Assembly (NCBI GenBank): GCA_022316685.1
Contig: JAKJHU010000030.1
Coordinates: 18,436,893-18,500,892, forward strand
Direction: 5' to 3'
DNA from: Progne subis subis
Lineage: Eukaryota > Chordata > Aves > Passeriformes > Hirundinidae
Length of the DNA: 64,000 bases
The notes beneath the pieces were generated by a model, which saw only the letters and a program-made list of their open reading frames with translations, did not search any database and was not told the origin of the DNA. The position numbers and the translations under genes were made by a program. Positions 37,028-49,810 of this stretch are shown piece by piece. Every line of letters begins with the position of its first letter. Position 1 is the stretch's first letter.

Positions 37028-39783
37028 CCTCATCCCACTTGTGTGGGGTTTGACACATACAACCTTAGGGGTGCATCAGTGGATTTATATACATAGGTTC
37101 TGCAAAAATTCATATGAGACCCTGTTTCAAGGATATGACATCTATGCATGGAGTGCAGTTGAATTTCTCTGCCTCTCTTGAAATGCCAGAACAAAGGAGG
37201 AGACCAATAAGAACGACTCAAGGATTTAGTGCAAGAATTAGCAGCTGTTTTCAACTCCTGTATTCTGACCACAACCCTTTCTCCTGACTGATGTTCTCAG
37301 GTTCACTGATGTATTTGCCATTTAAAAAGCTATTTTTAACTCCCAAGTCATGCTTCACTCCAAAATTCTTTACAATGGAATTCCCAATGAGTTTCTTGAC
37401 TAAGGTCTAAACAACTCCTGCATTTTTTATTGTCTGCCATATTTCTATATTACACTACTAGAATAATCAAGGTTAAACTGCCAAGGTCAGAATCCCCTGA
37501 TAGAGTACAGTAATAAATTTAAGTAGAGACACTGTAATTGCTTCACCCTGAAATGCCAATGGATATGCTGAATATTGTAAATCTTCTCGCTGCCCACTTA
37601 CCATTTCCCAGAAAGATACATTATATGCAGATATTAATTTGTTAATAGGCATGCAAATGATGTAAAAGTGGATCTACTAAAGAGTATTGACATGCAAATT
37701 GTAAGTTCTTTGAAGTCTAAAGGGAACAAGAACATTCAGCTCTTTGCAGCTCCAGTGTAAAATGAAAGTTCTTTAGCTTAAAAAAAATCATTTTAAAACC
37801 ATTTGAATATGGGCTCCTAAGGGTAAAAGTAAAAATGTGTACCTGTAACTGTTGGAGAAGTTTTCTGCTGGAGTGACCTTTCAATTGAAAATGACATTTT
37901 TGAAAAGCATTGTACAGCCAGATTGTAGTGAAAGTAAGGGAAGTCCCAGTAATTTATTCTCAGGAAGTGACATGGACAAAAATGCTTGAAGCGTTTTTTG
38001 CAATTAGTGCCTTTGGCGTCTTGGCACATTCTGCTTTCTCCTCAACTCCAGTCCAGGAGAAGGGAAGACACCCTCTCTGCTGCCTTATCTGCAAGTGGTG
38101 GTGTCTTTTTACATCCCATCTTTCTTTATGGGAAATGAATCTTGTGCATTTAGCTCAAGTGACTTGATAAATGCTGAACAGGAAGTAAGAAAGTATTTTG
38201 TGTATTTTGAAGAAATGTTCTTGAAATTTTTGCTTTTGTGTTTTGTGACCAGTTCCTCTCCAGCATAAATCAGAAATGCCACTGTATTCTACTTTCTGTT
38301 TATATATTTACACAGATCCAAAACAAGTTTTTAAGCAAGAACTGGTGAATTCAAGTTTAAACTTCTCCAAGGAGATGACTAAAGGTAGGGTCTGATCACT
38401 TACCAAAAAAGTGGAAAATCTCTGCCCCCCAAAGGCATCTCAGATTAGATACTAAATACGGAAGCAATTGAAACAGCCAGTCATTTGAGAGTTTTACTGT
38501 CAATGTTTCAACTCAAATAGAAATACTTTTACTGAGTGTATGGAAAAGGATGTTCTAGTTGATATAAGGCATTCATTTTTTCAGAAAGCTTTTGACAAGG
38601 TTGAAAGATTAGGAAAAGGAACTAAGCTGTCGTGGCATAAAAAGGAAGGTCAGCTCAAGGATAAAGAATTTCTTAAAGACAGGAAACAGAGTAAAAATAA
38701 AGAGTTTTCACAAGGGAGGATTATCTGTGGATCCCTAGAGAGAACTGGGCTCAAAGTTGAGCTGCTCAACACCTTCTCAAACGGTTCAGAAAAAGAGGTG
38801 ACCAATGAGATGACACTGTTTGCTAAAATAAATGTTGAAGTGATAAAATAGCTTGCAGGAATCATATCTCAAACTGCCTCAGTAGAGCACAAAAATGTCT
38901 GAAAATCCCAAGGAGTTTAGTGACTGAAAGAAACAATAGCTCAATATCTCTAAATACAAAGGGGAAAATAACTCTACCTAAACCAGCTTGATCTGTCAGT
39001 ATATAGTGGCAGGATCTAGCTATCTAGCTATTGAAACTCAGGAAATAAAATTTGAGCTCCCTGTAGGCAGTTTTATAAATAAGTGGGCACAGTGCTTGAC
39101 AGTATTCAAAAGATAAGATACCATTAGGAATCTGTAGGAAAGTGAGAGATAACATGGTGCTGTGTAAAACCACAGGGCAAACACTTAGATTTTGCCCCAC
39201 TCTGTCCTGGATGTAACAGAAGTAGAAAAGGTTCTGAAGAAAACAACAGGATGAATCAAAGGAACTGGGAAGTGGGAATCCCCAAGGAGATGCTGATAGG
39301 CTTAAAATAAACTAAGGCAAATATTTACAGGATGCATAATTAAAGCATGAAGCTTGTAGCCACAGGATGAAGGATGGAGGTTTATAAGCATAGTTAGTGT
39401 GAAATAACAGCAACAGATTCACAGAGGAGTGTTCCATCAAAGGTAATTGCATGTCAGCCCCCTAGGTCAGACCTTCCTATAGCTGCTGACTCTCTGATAT
39501 TGTATCAGGGAAGGATCACTCTTTTCGAAATTTCCTATACAGAACAGGGTCAAGTCTTCCCAGCAGTGTATGCAAAATTGAATTTTGCCTCTCCCAAAAT
39601 GATGGGAAGGGGCTGGACTAGGTTGGAATGTGCAAGGGAACCTGCCTGACTCAAGTGTTACCAGGTGGGGCAGTCACACACAGTTACACACTGTATTTGC
39701 TGGCCTAGAAATGTCCTGCTTGAACTGCGACACATCTTGGGCTAATTGGGCTTCTGACGTGGCCTCATCTGGTCTTCCTTACA
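37028..39783. other. Intergenic, no gene recognised
   Basis: A/T-rich. It contains two octamer motifs ATGCAAAT at 37651-37658 and 37692-37699, and a possible ancient LINE remnant at 38540-38851 (listed separately). Nothing else recognised. Confidence 0.5.
38540..38851 (+). pseudogene. Possible ancient LINE reverse-transcriptase remnant
   Basis: A frame of 103 codons contains QKAFDKV preceded by VLVDI, reminiscent of the RT motif A (D-x-x-KAFDKV) of CR1/L2-type LINEs. Downstream is FLKDRKQ, which resembles the WL-x-x-RKQ segment in the same enzymes. The rest is very lysine-rich and does not align by eye, and the FADD box was not found. If real, it is an old and heavily decayed insertion. Chance similarity is quite possible. 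Confidence 0.25.
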
Positions 39784-39851
39784 CCTACTGCTGTGGGCAA
39801 TGGCATAAGATATTTATTGGTGAATTTGTGCCATTGCCCACAAGTGATAGG
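39784..39851. repeat. Hairpin-forming inverted repeat
   Basis: TGTGGGCAATGGCA at 39792-39805 and its exact reverse complement at 39829-39842 form a perfect 14-bp stem around a 23-nt centre. As RNA, the stem extends inward by four more pairs (two A-U, two G-U). After a small internal loop, outer arms CCTA (39784-39787) and TAGG (39848-39851) can pair. The ~68-nt fold is of pre-microRNA size. No known microRNA was recognised. Confidence 0.7.
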
Positions 39852-42800
39852 CTTCTGAGTTATATCCTCATCTCTGCCACTGCTGGATCAAGTGACTGAG
39901 GTACATCACTTTATCAAAAATTCTTCATACGATGAGCAGATCTTTTCCCAGTTTGACTCATAGTTCACCAATAATTTCAGCACCAATTAAGTTGAAGTTG
40001 GGAAGCTTTCAGGGCTCCTCAGGAAGTAAGCAGAGACTAGATAAAACAGTACAGCTCAGACCTTCCTGGGAAACTGTGGGTATGAGGTCCTGAAGTAAGG
40101 CAGCTGTAGAGTAAGTAAGGAGTGCTGGGAATTTCTTATTGCAAGCTCATTTTTCCTCAAGTGACTCATCCTGACAATAAACCATGCTAGATGCAGAATT
40201 TAAGAGTTAGTTTCTACATCAGGCTGTTCACTCAAATTCCTTTAGCAAAAGGAAAGAGTGAGAGCTCCTATGAACTCTAACCAAGAACTCTAAGATCAGC
40301 TTGAAAGATACGAACCAGCACCACATTCTCATGCAACACCGGCCTGAACATGGACTGGTGGAATCTGGATTAGTTCAAGACTGGATGGTAGTTTTGAAGT
40401 AGGTTTCCTACTTGTCTCTGTTTGTTGTTCCCCTCTTTGCAATGCCAGGGAACAGATTCTTAGAACCACCTGGACAGACCCACTGTGTCATGACCCAGCA
40501 CGGGCAAGGAGGTACAAAAGTAGTGAGAACATTGTGCAGGACAAGAAATGGGGAGATCATTCATTATTGTGTTCACACACAGATGTTCCTTCCTCAGACA
40601 GACTGAACAATACCTTGGATCCTCTTTCCCAACCTGAGCAAAGATCCAGGTCAAACAATGCTATATAAAGTACAACCAAAGGGAACCTGGAACCTCAGTC
40701 TGTCTGAGCAAACTATGCATTTTTCTTCCTGATTCAAGTTCCCAGTGATAAATTCAAGATCCGATATTTCAAGAGCTATCAGTTGCTGAAACTAATTTCA
40801 CAGCTCATTTAATAGGCAGACTTCTCTGTCTCTAACCACTTGTAGCAATTTTCTCTAATCCTGTGATTCAGATATATCCGGTAATAAAATCTCTCCTACT
40901 TGAGTCCCAAGATGATTTAAATTGTCATTTTTGCCAGCTGTCCTTGAATCTTCTACACTGAATCCTGAATTAATACAAGGGGAAAGAAAAAAGAGCTTCT
41001 TTGTCTACCAAAAGAACATGAACTAGATTTGAGGTTTTCAATGATGTGATAGCAGGTTTGAGCTGACCCAGAGAAATTAATTTGTCTGGTTAACTGTGAC
41101 TTCCATGCCACACATTTCTCTACTATTTATGAGCAAATATTAGACTGAGTAATCCCTTTGAAACAGGCATTGAAAAGCTTCCCTCAGTCATTCAACCCAT
41201 TCATTGCCTCATTAATTCTAGCAGTATAATCTGTTTTTGATTAACCAGGTTGTTAAGCAACCAGTGTCAAACACTGATAAAGAGGGAGAATTTGCTTTGC
41301 TGATCACAGACATGTAATTATGTATCTCAACACAGCTGATAAGTGTGAGAAATTACCTTCAGCCCCACAGAAACCCCCACAGCACATTAGCACCAAGTAA
41401 TCTGACAAGACCTTCACAACTCTAGGTACATATTGATATGGCACAGGAGTGTTTGATACTTCACAACCTCTTTGAGAATGTTCAGACTGAAACTCAAGTT
41501 TTTTAGGCTAGAAACTGAAAAAGTGTAATTGATTTATTTAAGATACTCTAGACCTATACATGGAGGTCTAACTTGGAAAAGTTTTAAGAATGTTTGACAG
41601 TGACTTAGTTTCATACATGAATTCCCAGACTGAGCTAAACTATAAGCATAAATTTAAAAAGGCTTGCACTTTTATTTAGCATACTGAAAAACAATTTTAG
41701 TGAGATGAATATAGCTTTTACTACAGACATAAGGTAGAGTGACACAAGCATTTAAATAGCTGAAGCTGTAACTGGATACTGAGCATAAGTACACATAAGG
41801 AAGTTCTGAAAATGTGCAGGATATCAGCATCTTTAAATATTCTGAAATAGAGTACAGAGTCTTAGGTTCATGGAAATTTAAAAAAAAATATTGAAAAAAA
41901 AATGGATGTTTTGTTCAGGAAAAGCAGACAGCTTGGATTTCTTCTGTAGCTGATGTCATGCTTCACTTCAGCTATACTTCATAGATGACTGATAAATCTC
42001 CATGGATGTTTTCCCTTTGAAATTTTTATACTGAGGATGCATTTTCATTTAAATATGGAAGCATATTGGAACTTTATTATCAATCTCAGTGAAATCCTTA
42101 ATTAAAAAGTCAGATGGCTGCCTGCCTTGTTGCAAAACCAGAGGAGCCAACTCTAATTTATGTATACTGTCAAACAGGCATAATTATGCTGCTGGTAGAC
42201 TTGCAGATGGTTAGCAGTGAGAGCACAAAACAAGGGTCAAAACATAACCACAGGTCACATTTTTATAGCCAAATGTTCAACATTTGTCTAAAAAATTAAC
42301 ATTTCTATACATATATTTCCACCAAAAAGTCAACTCTTCTATACACATATTTCCTATCAAGTTTCTGAAGAGAAAGTTGTTTATTGTTTAGAGCTGTGGA
42401 GTTTTTAAGTGCTTCTGTTCATATGATACATGCTATAACTTCTGAGATCTTTTTTTTTTTGCCCCGACATTCAGGCTGTACTACACTGAGAGTTATATTT
42501 CCAGTAACAGAAGTATAACCTCCAGTGTGGACCTGGTTATTATGATTTTCCTATGCATCATGCTGGAAAAGCTTTAGTCAAATAACAGAAAAGCGCCTTA
42601 TAAGTTGAAACACCTCCATACAGTTCCCTATATGTGAAAATTGACACTTTGTGCAGATCTGAACTCATCCAAGGGCAAACAATTATGCTGGCACCTAGAC
42701 AAAGCAGAGGACTGGTTCTGTACTATCCCATCTCCTTAGAGGAATGGGCTGTTGACTCTTGACCCCTGGCCAATTCCCACCACATCAGGGCTTCTCTATG

Positions 42801-43485
42801 AGGAACTGCAGTCTCTTTAAATGGATCTGTGGCTCACATTTCTGGGCTCTGTGTAAAGCAGTGGTTGCTGTCGTCTGTAGGAAGGGTTTGTAAGGCAGAA
42901 GAAATGATGCCCAGTCTGTCTAACGTGATTTCCTTGCTCCCCTGCTCCTTCAAATGTCTATGTTTTATAATTAGCTCAGGCAATCCATGGTGATTCTGAA
43001 ACCAACACAATAAGCAGACTCCAGAACTGATGTACTCTGTGGCTCTCACAGTGTTTTGACTGTGACATGTTTGATGCAGGAACAATTCGTACAAAACCTG
43101 CCTCAGAGAGATCCCACCTGATTATTAGATAGTTCCAGTGCACAACTGTGCAACCAATCACAGAACTTCTGCCAGTAATAATATCTTTTATAATTTCTGC
43201 TTTTTTAAAAAAGAAAACATGAACTGTCAGTCTGAATAAGCAGTGTTTTCTAAATTATGTCGTATATTTTGTCCCTGTTAATTTCATATGCTGTTTACTT
43301 AGATTTAAGCTTCATTGAGCCTTCACTGTGCCTGGGTGTTATCAGAGGTGAAAAGAGAAAATTTGTCCTGTCAGTATTGCTCAGGTGCTGCAAATGAGAA
43401 CAATACACTTCAGCATGCTACAGATGACTCTATAACAGAAGAAATACATTTATTCACAAATAATTTGCAATTAAACTGTGAATAG
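39852..43485. other. Intergenic, no gene recognised
   Basis: A/T-rich unique-looking sequence with no CR1 tails, exons or long microsatellites noticed. A short T-run lies near 42451-42460. Confidence 0.55.
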
Positions 43486-43753
43486 GTGGTGCCCAGTGAC
43501 AGGACCAGAGACCGTGGGCACAGGCTGAACCCAGGAGATCCCTCTGAAAATCAAGAAACCTTTTTTTTTACTGTGAGGGTGACCAGGTGCCTGCACAGGT
43601 CACCTGGGAAGGTTGTGAATTCTCCATCCCTGGAAGTATTCTAAAGTCATCTGTACATGGTCCTGGAAAACTGGCTCCAGTTTAAACAGTGAAGTTGGAC
43701 CAGATGACCACTACAGGCCCCTTCCAACCTTGAACATTCCGTGATGCTATGAT
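43486..43753 (+). mobile_element. CR1 LINE 3' fragment
   Basis: Sense CR1: GGTGGTGCCCAGTGACAGGA, then 3' UTR pieces GAAGTTGGACCAGATGACCA and GGCCCCTTCCAACCTTGAAC, ending in ATTCCGTGATGCTATGA. A T/A run at 43561-43570 interrupts it. Confidence 0.9.
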
Positions 43754-45724
43754 TTAGTTTGGGTGAAGTTACCCAGTCCAGCACTGACAGCAAACACCTG
43801 GTCTTTAGCAACTGCTCAGAAAAAGACTAATACTCAGGCCTCCTATGGCTTTCTTTCATATTCATTAACCAGTAAGAAATGTATTTGCTATTCACCAGTT
43901 CCCCCTTTTGGGAATTATCATTCGAAACCTACAGTAGGAAAGCATTTTTTGCATGTCCAGTACTGTTACCCATATATAATATGGATACCGTGTATATCCA
44001 GAAATCTATTTAAGACTATAAGATCTTTTGGTAGTTTTGAACCAAGTTTGCTATTTTACTGCACAATGTTCTTCACTACAACTCTAATTGGAAGTGCAGG
44101 GTAGCTTTACCCTGTCATACTCTAACAGATTCCCTTCTCCTTTTGCTTTTTTTGACCAAGATGAATCAATTTGGTGCTGGGAGGAACTGGACACTTTGTT
44201 TTGTACATCAGCAGAACTCTCATTCTGATGGCAAATCCAAAATTTACATCCCATCTCAATTTTAGTACAAGAGGAAGATTTTGTGGCAAAACCAAGGGCA
44301 TTCCTGAATGTAGAAATTGCTTCGCTGCTGACTCCATTTCCTCTCAGTACGGCTAGAATTTGTCATTAACCCCATCCATCTCCTGTCTACTGGATGACGA
44401 GTAAATCCATCAACTGCATCCTGCTAAAATTCATCCAGTCATCTAGTTAGAGGTGAAATATCACAACACATACTCAGGGCTTTCTGAAATTTTAATCTAC
44501 TTAACCCAATTACATAGTAAGAGATAATGCTGTATGTACAACTGCTGAGTCTGCAGTGGCAGAATGAGGCAAGTGGCAAATCAAAAAGCAGCACTTTCTT
44601 GTCTCCTCTAAGAAGGAGAATTGTGTTCCATGTGCACAATGGCTTTGATCAGCTGCCATGTCCTTAACTGGGGGAGACAATGCTGGAGTTTCCTTCCTCA
44701 ATCTTCCTTCCTCTGGTGGGGACTCTGACAATCTTTCCTTCCTTTTGTTATCTTTTAATTTTCATTATAGAGGGGATATTTTATCTACATTGGCTACATG
44801 TCCTTTGTCCTCTTTTGTCTTCTTTACTCAAAATTACTTTACAGCAATCAGTAATTTTGTAAGGTGTTTTTATGCTCTTGTGGTGTCATCTTGTGCTCAT
44901 GCAGTTTGTTTCTCTGTGATCAACCTCTGCTTGTGTTCTCCATGGCAATACACAGTTGAGAGGTTTATTGAAGCTCATTCTCAGAATATACTCCCTTTTC
45001 AGGCTGGATCTCAAGATTATGTTACCACGTGAAACAACTCTTTCTTCAGTAGTTCCAACAACGTTTTGGTACCTGCTATTAATTTTCCTATGAGGTGTAA
45101 TTGTAGCTCAATACATTCTTTTTTTATTTTTTTCCCCCCAAAACAGAGCAAAGTCTATTCAAAATGAAACAAGATGAAAAACAGAACTGAGTTGTAATGG
45201 GGAAAGATACAATCAATCATATTGTCCTTTGGTTTGACATTAGAGATTAATTGTTATAGCTCTCTCTTTATGAAAAAATAAAATAACCATACCTGAGCAA
45301 GTTGCATGGATGCCTGTTTTCCACAATTGTCTGAAACTCTTTACAGGTTCATCCATATTGGCTGAAGGTTGGAAAGCTTGATTTTCCCTACAAGATTTTC
45401 AGAAATAAGCAATGAAGAAAAAGAGGAAAGCTTATTAAGGGTTCACATCTTAGAAACATCCGGAAATCCTCACAGCAATCAATGAAATTACAGGAAATTT
45501 AAAAAAAATTGGATCTGCTGCCATAATTTACTGTTTTTATCTTCAAAAAAGAGGTGGAGCCTTTTCTCTTCACCTATCCCAAGGTCAGCAAAATTCATAC
45601 TTCTGAAACAAAAAGAAGTAAGCTTGAAGGGAATAAAAACATAAATTGTCCATCTGACTGCTAAAAATTACATTATCTGCTGCCTGTTTTCCTATTAGGG
45701 CTGCACAGTTCCATGAAATAGCAC
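43754..45724. other. Intergenic, no gene recognised
   Basis: A/T-rich. Frames at 43763-44104 and 44658-45032 overlap nothing recognisable. No repeats of note. Confidence 0.55.
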
Positions 45725-45965
45725 CAGCTTAGGACTCCCAAGCTCTCCCTGGGCTGCAAGGGGTTCTGTTCCATAGGGGTGTCTCTGGGCCTGCTAGGGG
45801 GACTCCTTCTGTGAGCCTGCAGCCCCTCCTCCAGCTCCCCTTGGGGTCCCTCCTCAGCTCCTCCTCCTGTACTGCTGTCACCTTTGGCCCTTGCTGGAGC
45901 CTGTTTGTCCCCAAGATCCTGGAGCCCCTCTGCCACCCCTGGGCCAGGGACACCCTGTGCAATCA
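45725..45965. other. GC-rich patch downstream of LRRC6, unassigned
   Basis: About 240 bases rich in C/T on the plus strand (CTCCTCCAGCTCCC-type sequence) within A/T-rich DNA, roughly 1 kb past the LRRC6 poly(A) signal. A minus-strand frame through it (45673-46059) is Gly/Pro/Glu-rich, as such composition forces. I do not recognise it as a CR1 or a known exon. It could be an old GC-rich repeat insertion or a retrocopy piece. Confidence 0.4.
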
Positions 45966-46798
45966 CAAATACAGAACCTTGATGTGCAATCCAGAAAATG
46001 ATCTGTGCTTGCCCTACGGACATATTACTACTCAGTGAGATCAAAAGATAAAATTTCATATGTCTTTTCCATGGTTAGCTGGCAAGGTTAGACATTTCTA
46101 GTGAATTGGGACATATTGCAAAAGCAGTTGATTTTTATATACTCCATTAACCACAGCAGAGCTGATTAAATATTTTCCAGGGCTCAGAGGCTTGTATCAT
46201 TGAAGAATTTATTCTGGAGTTGGAAAAATTGAGTCAGAGCAAAAGAAAAATCCAAGCTGATAGTCCATCAGATGATGCCCAAATTCAACTTTGGTTTATG
46301 TCTTTGAGCTACATAAATTTTCTTTTCAGCTTTTAGTATATCCAGCACTAGTATGAAACATCATTTTTTTTGCCCTATATCCATTTCAAATTGCAACCAA
46401 AGAAAATGCATCGGTTCAAGCCATCAGCCTAAGCTGATGGATATTTTCTGCTTCTCTTCAGTGCACTTTAAGGTAGACTATTTATCTTTATCTTACATTA
46501 AACATCTGTGAAGAACTATCAAGCACTTTAAGGTGGCTAAAAATTCCCAGAATTCGATAACATTTTCATTCAAACTGTTGAGGTTTTTGCACAATTTTTT
46601 TCACAATTAGGGACACAGGACTTTCAAAGGCTGGCTTATGAACATGACTATGTGCTGAGGATAATGTGGGCACTCTCTGAACTTAAACAGTGGTTCAGTT
46701 TTAATTGCAACTTATACAGCCCAGATAGTAAATTGAAGAAATTACAATCTCCGATATAAAGTCCCTGTTCTAATTTCAGAGTTACTAAGTAAACAATC
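45966..46798. other. Intergenic between GC patch and LRRC6 3' end
   Basis: A/T-rich. It holds a perfect 8-bp hairpin, CCATCAGC at 46421-46428 and GCTGATGG at 46433-46440 around a 4-base loop, but no gene. Confidence 0.5.

Positions 46799-46827
<29 letters not shown>
46799..46827. repeat. Poly(A) tract, 29 bases
   Basis: An uninterrupted A run about 100 bases beyond the likely LRRC6 cleavage site. On the LRRC6 strand it is a T run. Confidence 0.92.
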
Positions 46828-46829
<2 letters not shown>

Positions 46830-46917
46830 AAAAGAATTTATATAGCAATATACCAACAGAAAATGCAGCAGAAAACACCAGCATAAAAAAAAGTTCTTGA
46901 TAGGAGATGTAATGATA

Positions 46918-47009
46918 TTGCCAGCTTCAGCTTCATTTTATTTACACATAGGGTCATAAATTTAACACAAGCATTCATGCTACTTATAGAGGGGATATTT
47001 CAGAATGTT
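46918..47009 (-). other. LRRC6: LRRC6 3' UTR (estimated end)
   Basis: From the stop to the expected cleavage point about 20 bases past the poly(A) signal. It is short, A/T-rich and without recognisable elements apart from that signal. The 3' end is an estimate. Confidence 0.6.
46937..46942 (-). terminator. LRRC6: Poly(A) signal AATAAA for LRRC6
   Basis: TTTATT on the plus strand is AATAAA on the gene's strand, 68 bases after the stop codon. It is the first canonical hexamer after the stop and is followed on the minus strand by T-rich sequence. Confidence 0.8.
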
Positions 47010-47196
47010 TCAAATTAAGGGAGGAACATCTTCAATATTTTCAAAATCAACACAGCTCTTCTTAACTTCTGTAACCTTCTGTGGTTGGAGATTTATAGGT
47101 CCCTGTCCAGTTCGTTCCTTTTCTGGGATTATTTTTGTCACATCAAGGAATGAATATTTACTAGGATCCACTTCTAACTTCTCAACTTGTCCACTC
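47010..47196 (-). CDS. LRRC6: LRRC6 last coding exon with stop (likely exon 12)
   Basis: 187 bases: one base completing the split AGG arginine codon, 61 codons and a TGA stop at 47012-47010. The peptide begins SGQVEKLEVDPSK, goes on through FLDVTKI, then a variable stretch (about INLQPQKVTEVKK) and ends ENIEDVPPLI. Human LRRC6 likewise has EKLEVDPSK, FPDVTNI and a final VPPLI, while the middle differs in sequence and slightly in length. The acceptor lies at 47197-47198. An open frame on the opposite strand (47005-47262) is a shadow. The strict conservation of the last five residues suggests a binding or stability role, which is inference. Confidence 0.95.
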
Positions 47197-49810
47197 CTGA
47201 GGCAAGAGGGAAACAAATTGAAAAAACTTAATTTCAGTGTCAAATATAACCAAGCTCTTTGAATTCATTATGTGATTCTATGGTTCTATTTTGGGTGCCT
47301 GCTTATAAACACATTGACTTTGGTATGAGGGTTGTGACTGAGTCCAATTAAACCAGGGTTAAGAGTTCTTGTAACTTGAGAATTGATTGCTAAATAAAAA
47401 CCCTAAGTGTAAACACATGAAAGTAATACAAAATCTCTAAGATTTTGTAAAAAAGAATCTTTAGTCTCCAGACTTCAAAAGCTAATTTTAGATAGCTGTA
47501 ATTCCCTTTATATCAGAACATGGTGACTACTGGTATCACAATACAAATGGTTGGCTTTTGATGTAAGATAATTTCTTTAAATCAAATTGGTGTTTTTTAT
47601 TTTTTTTTTTTTTCTGTTCCTTTTTACACAGTTCCTTCCCTCTTACTGTCTATTAATTTCTAGGTGACAGATCCATCTTTGGAAAACAGAAATACTTTCA
47701 TTTATATAGAAAATACAATTGTAGGAACTTGTCTGCCTTGATCATGTTTGGCAACATGAATCATCACCATGTTTTTATAAGGAACAAAAATTAAATTATA
47801 AGGAAAGTCAGCGTTTTAACACAATGTTCAGATTCTATTGCAATTAAGGATACTCTTTCAGATGACACTTAGAAATGTGTAGTGGCCACTCATTAAGGCA
47901 ACCTATCCACGTCACATGATGATCAAAGATTTAAAACATACACTCTGTCTTGCAGCATTTAATCTCATTGTTCTTTTCTATTAGAGAACTCAATGATTAA
48001 ATGGAAAAAATCTAACCTGCTTTCATGCAATTTGTAGCTGTTTACATGAAAAAAAGGCAAAATGGAACTTTAATTGTACAATTATGTTTAATTTCTTCAA
48101 ATTACTACATGATTTGTACATCTTCATACTCCATTTTATACTGAGTCACACTTCCCAGCTCAGCATTAGAAAAAACAGTGCCTCACCCTTCAGAGATGTG
48201 AGAAAACTGTGTTTAGCCAGAAGATCAGAAAGATTCCTTAGAAATAGCACAAACAAGGGGAAGGAAAAGTCACTGCATGACAGAATGCATTTTATGGATG
48301 ACAACATAGGAAATGAAAATTTGTATATAAAGTACAATCAAAGTTTTTAAACTGAAAATACACCATCTTAAGTTGTTAAAACAGAGAGAGTTTTGCAGGG
48401 CAGCTTCCAGATTCTGCCAGTGTTTCTCCATCAAGGCTCTGGGAGATCTGAGCAGGAATCCCAGCCCTCACCTGTGTCAGGGTCCCTGTCCCACTGAAGG
48501 GGAGATGCAGAGGGGCTCATGGGAGGGTTCCTCCTCTGCTCCTATGCTATGCTGAGGAAAGCAGGAGTTTCAGAAGAGGCAGTCACCAGCCTAACTGCCT
48601 CTTTCAGCTCTATGTCACTAGATTTTTCTTGTACTGAAAGAATAATTTGATCATTTTTTCTAAGCAGAAAACAGCCAGAGAAGTTGCCTGCTTTAACAAT
48701 CTGCATAAATCTTTTCCAAATAGTGGCATAAGCAAAAATTACTTGGAGTAGAATTTTATGGGTAATGAAAACAAGTACAAGAAAGGTCTTATTTCTTTAC
48801 CCTGAACATTCTTCACTTTATAAAGCTAGATTTTTTTTTTTTCTGATATTGCATTATGCTACTTAATGAAACATAAAAGTGTTCAATCCATGGGAACATT
48901 ATGAAAAATGTTCATCCCCCAAACATAAAGGGCTTTTTTGTATCCTGTGTTATTTACGAAATGTGCTGTGACCTGGGATCACTTTATCAGTAGCTGTTGG
49001 TGAGATCACAAAGAGTTCAGACCCTTAAACTATCATTTACCACTAATCTGAACCACCTCAGAAAAAGCTAAACAAGCACAAACATGAGAATAAATTAGGC
49101 TTAGCTTGTGCCTCCATCCTAGAAAAGATTTTCCTTAATTTGAAGTATTTCAATTAGCAGTGGGATCAACATTTGTTCAACAACTCTAAAATTGTACAAA
49201 TTGTCATTCATAAAAACACAATCATGGAGTTTGAATATCTTATTACTTAGTAGCAGAATCCAGTACTCCAGAAATTAATCATCAGTGAGTGTCATAAGTA
49301 ACAATCCCCATCAACAAGCTATGAAAAGGTTATTGCATCAGCCATTCTCAAAACTGCAACAACACACATAATATCATAATAAACTGAAGTATGTTGGCAA
49401 CAGGTAAGACAGAATCAAGCACAGGTGAATTTTTCCAGAGAGGAAGTGGGTTTTCAAGTACTCACATGAACATGATGAAACATTCTATACTTGTTTAGTA
49501 AAGCTTCACAGTGGTATCCCAGCTACTATGATACAACAATTGGCTGACAGCAAGACTCTGTTAGGCTGAAATCTGTGCAGCTACAACACAGATCTACTGC
49601 TCTCATCATGCAATCTATGCAAAAGAGGCTGAGTATTGATGAGGTAATTTTTTTAAACATTTTTTTAAAGAAAGAACAGGGGTTTTTTCCACGTAATTAC
49701 ACCTAGCAGAATAAAAATCATCTTGTTGCTGAAGCTCTTCCATGAGCAATGGTAAAACAGCTGTTATGGGAACAAATATATTCCTTGAAGGACCAGCTAG
49801 AGAACATATC

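Noticed and set aside
47005..47262. 85-codon plus-strand frame
   Set aside because: It is the antisense shadow of the last LRRC6 exon, which has splice sites, phase and homology on the minus strand.
48373..48600. Possible extra exon in LRRC6 intron 11
   Set aside because: It is only slightly GC-richer, has no homology to LRRC6, and the flanking exons already join in frame.
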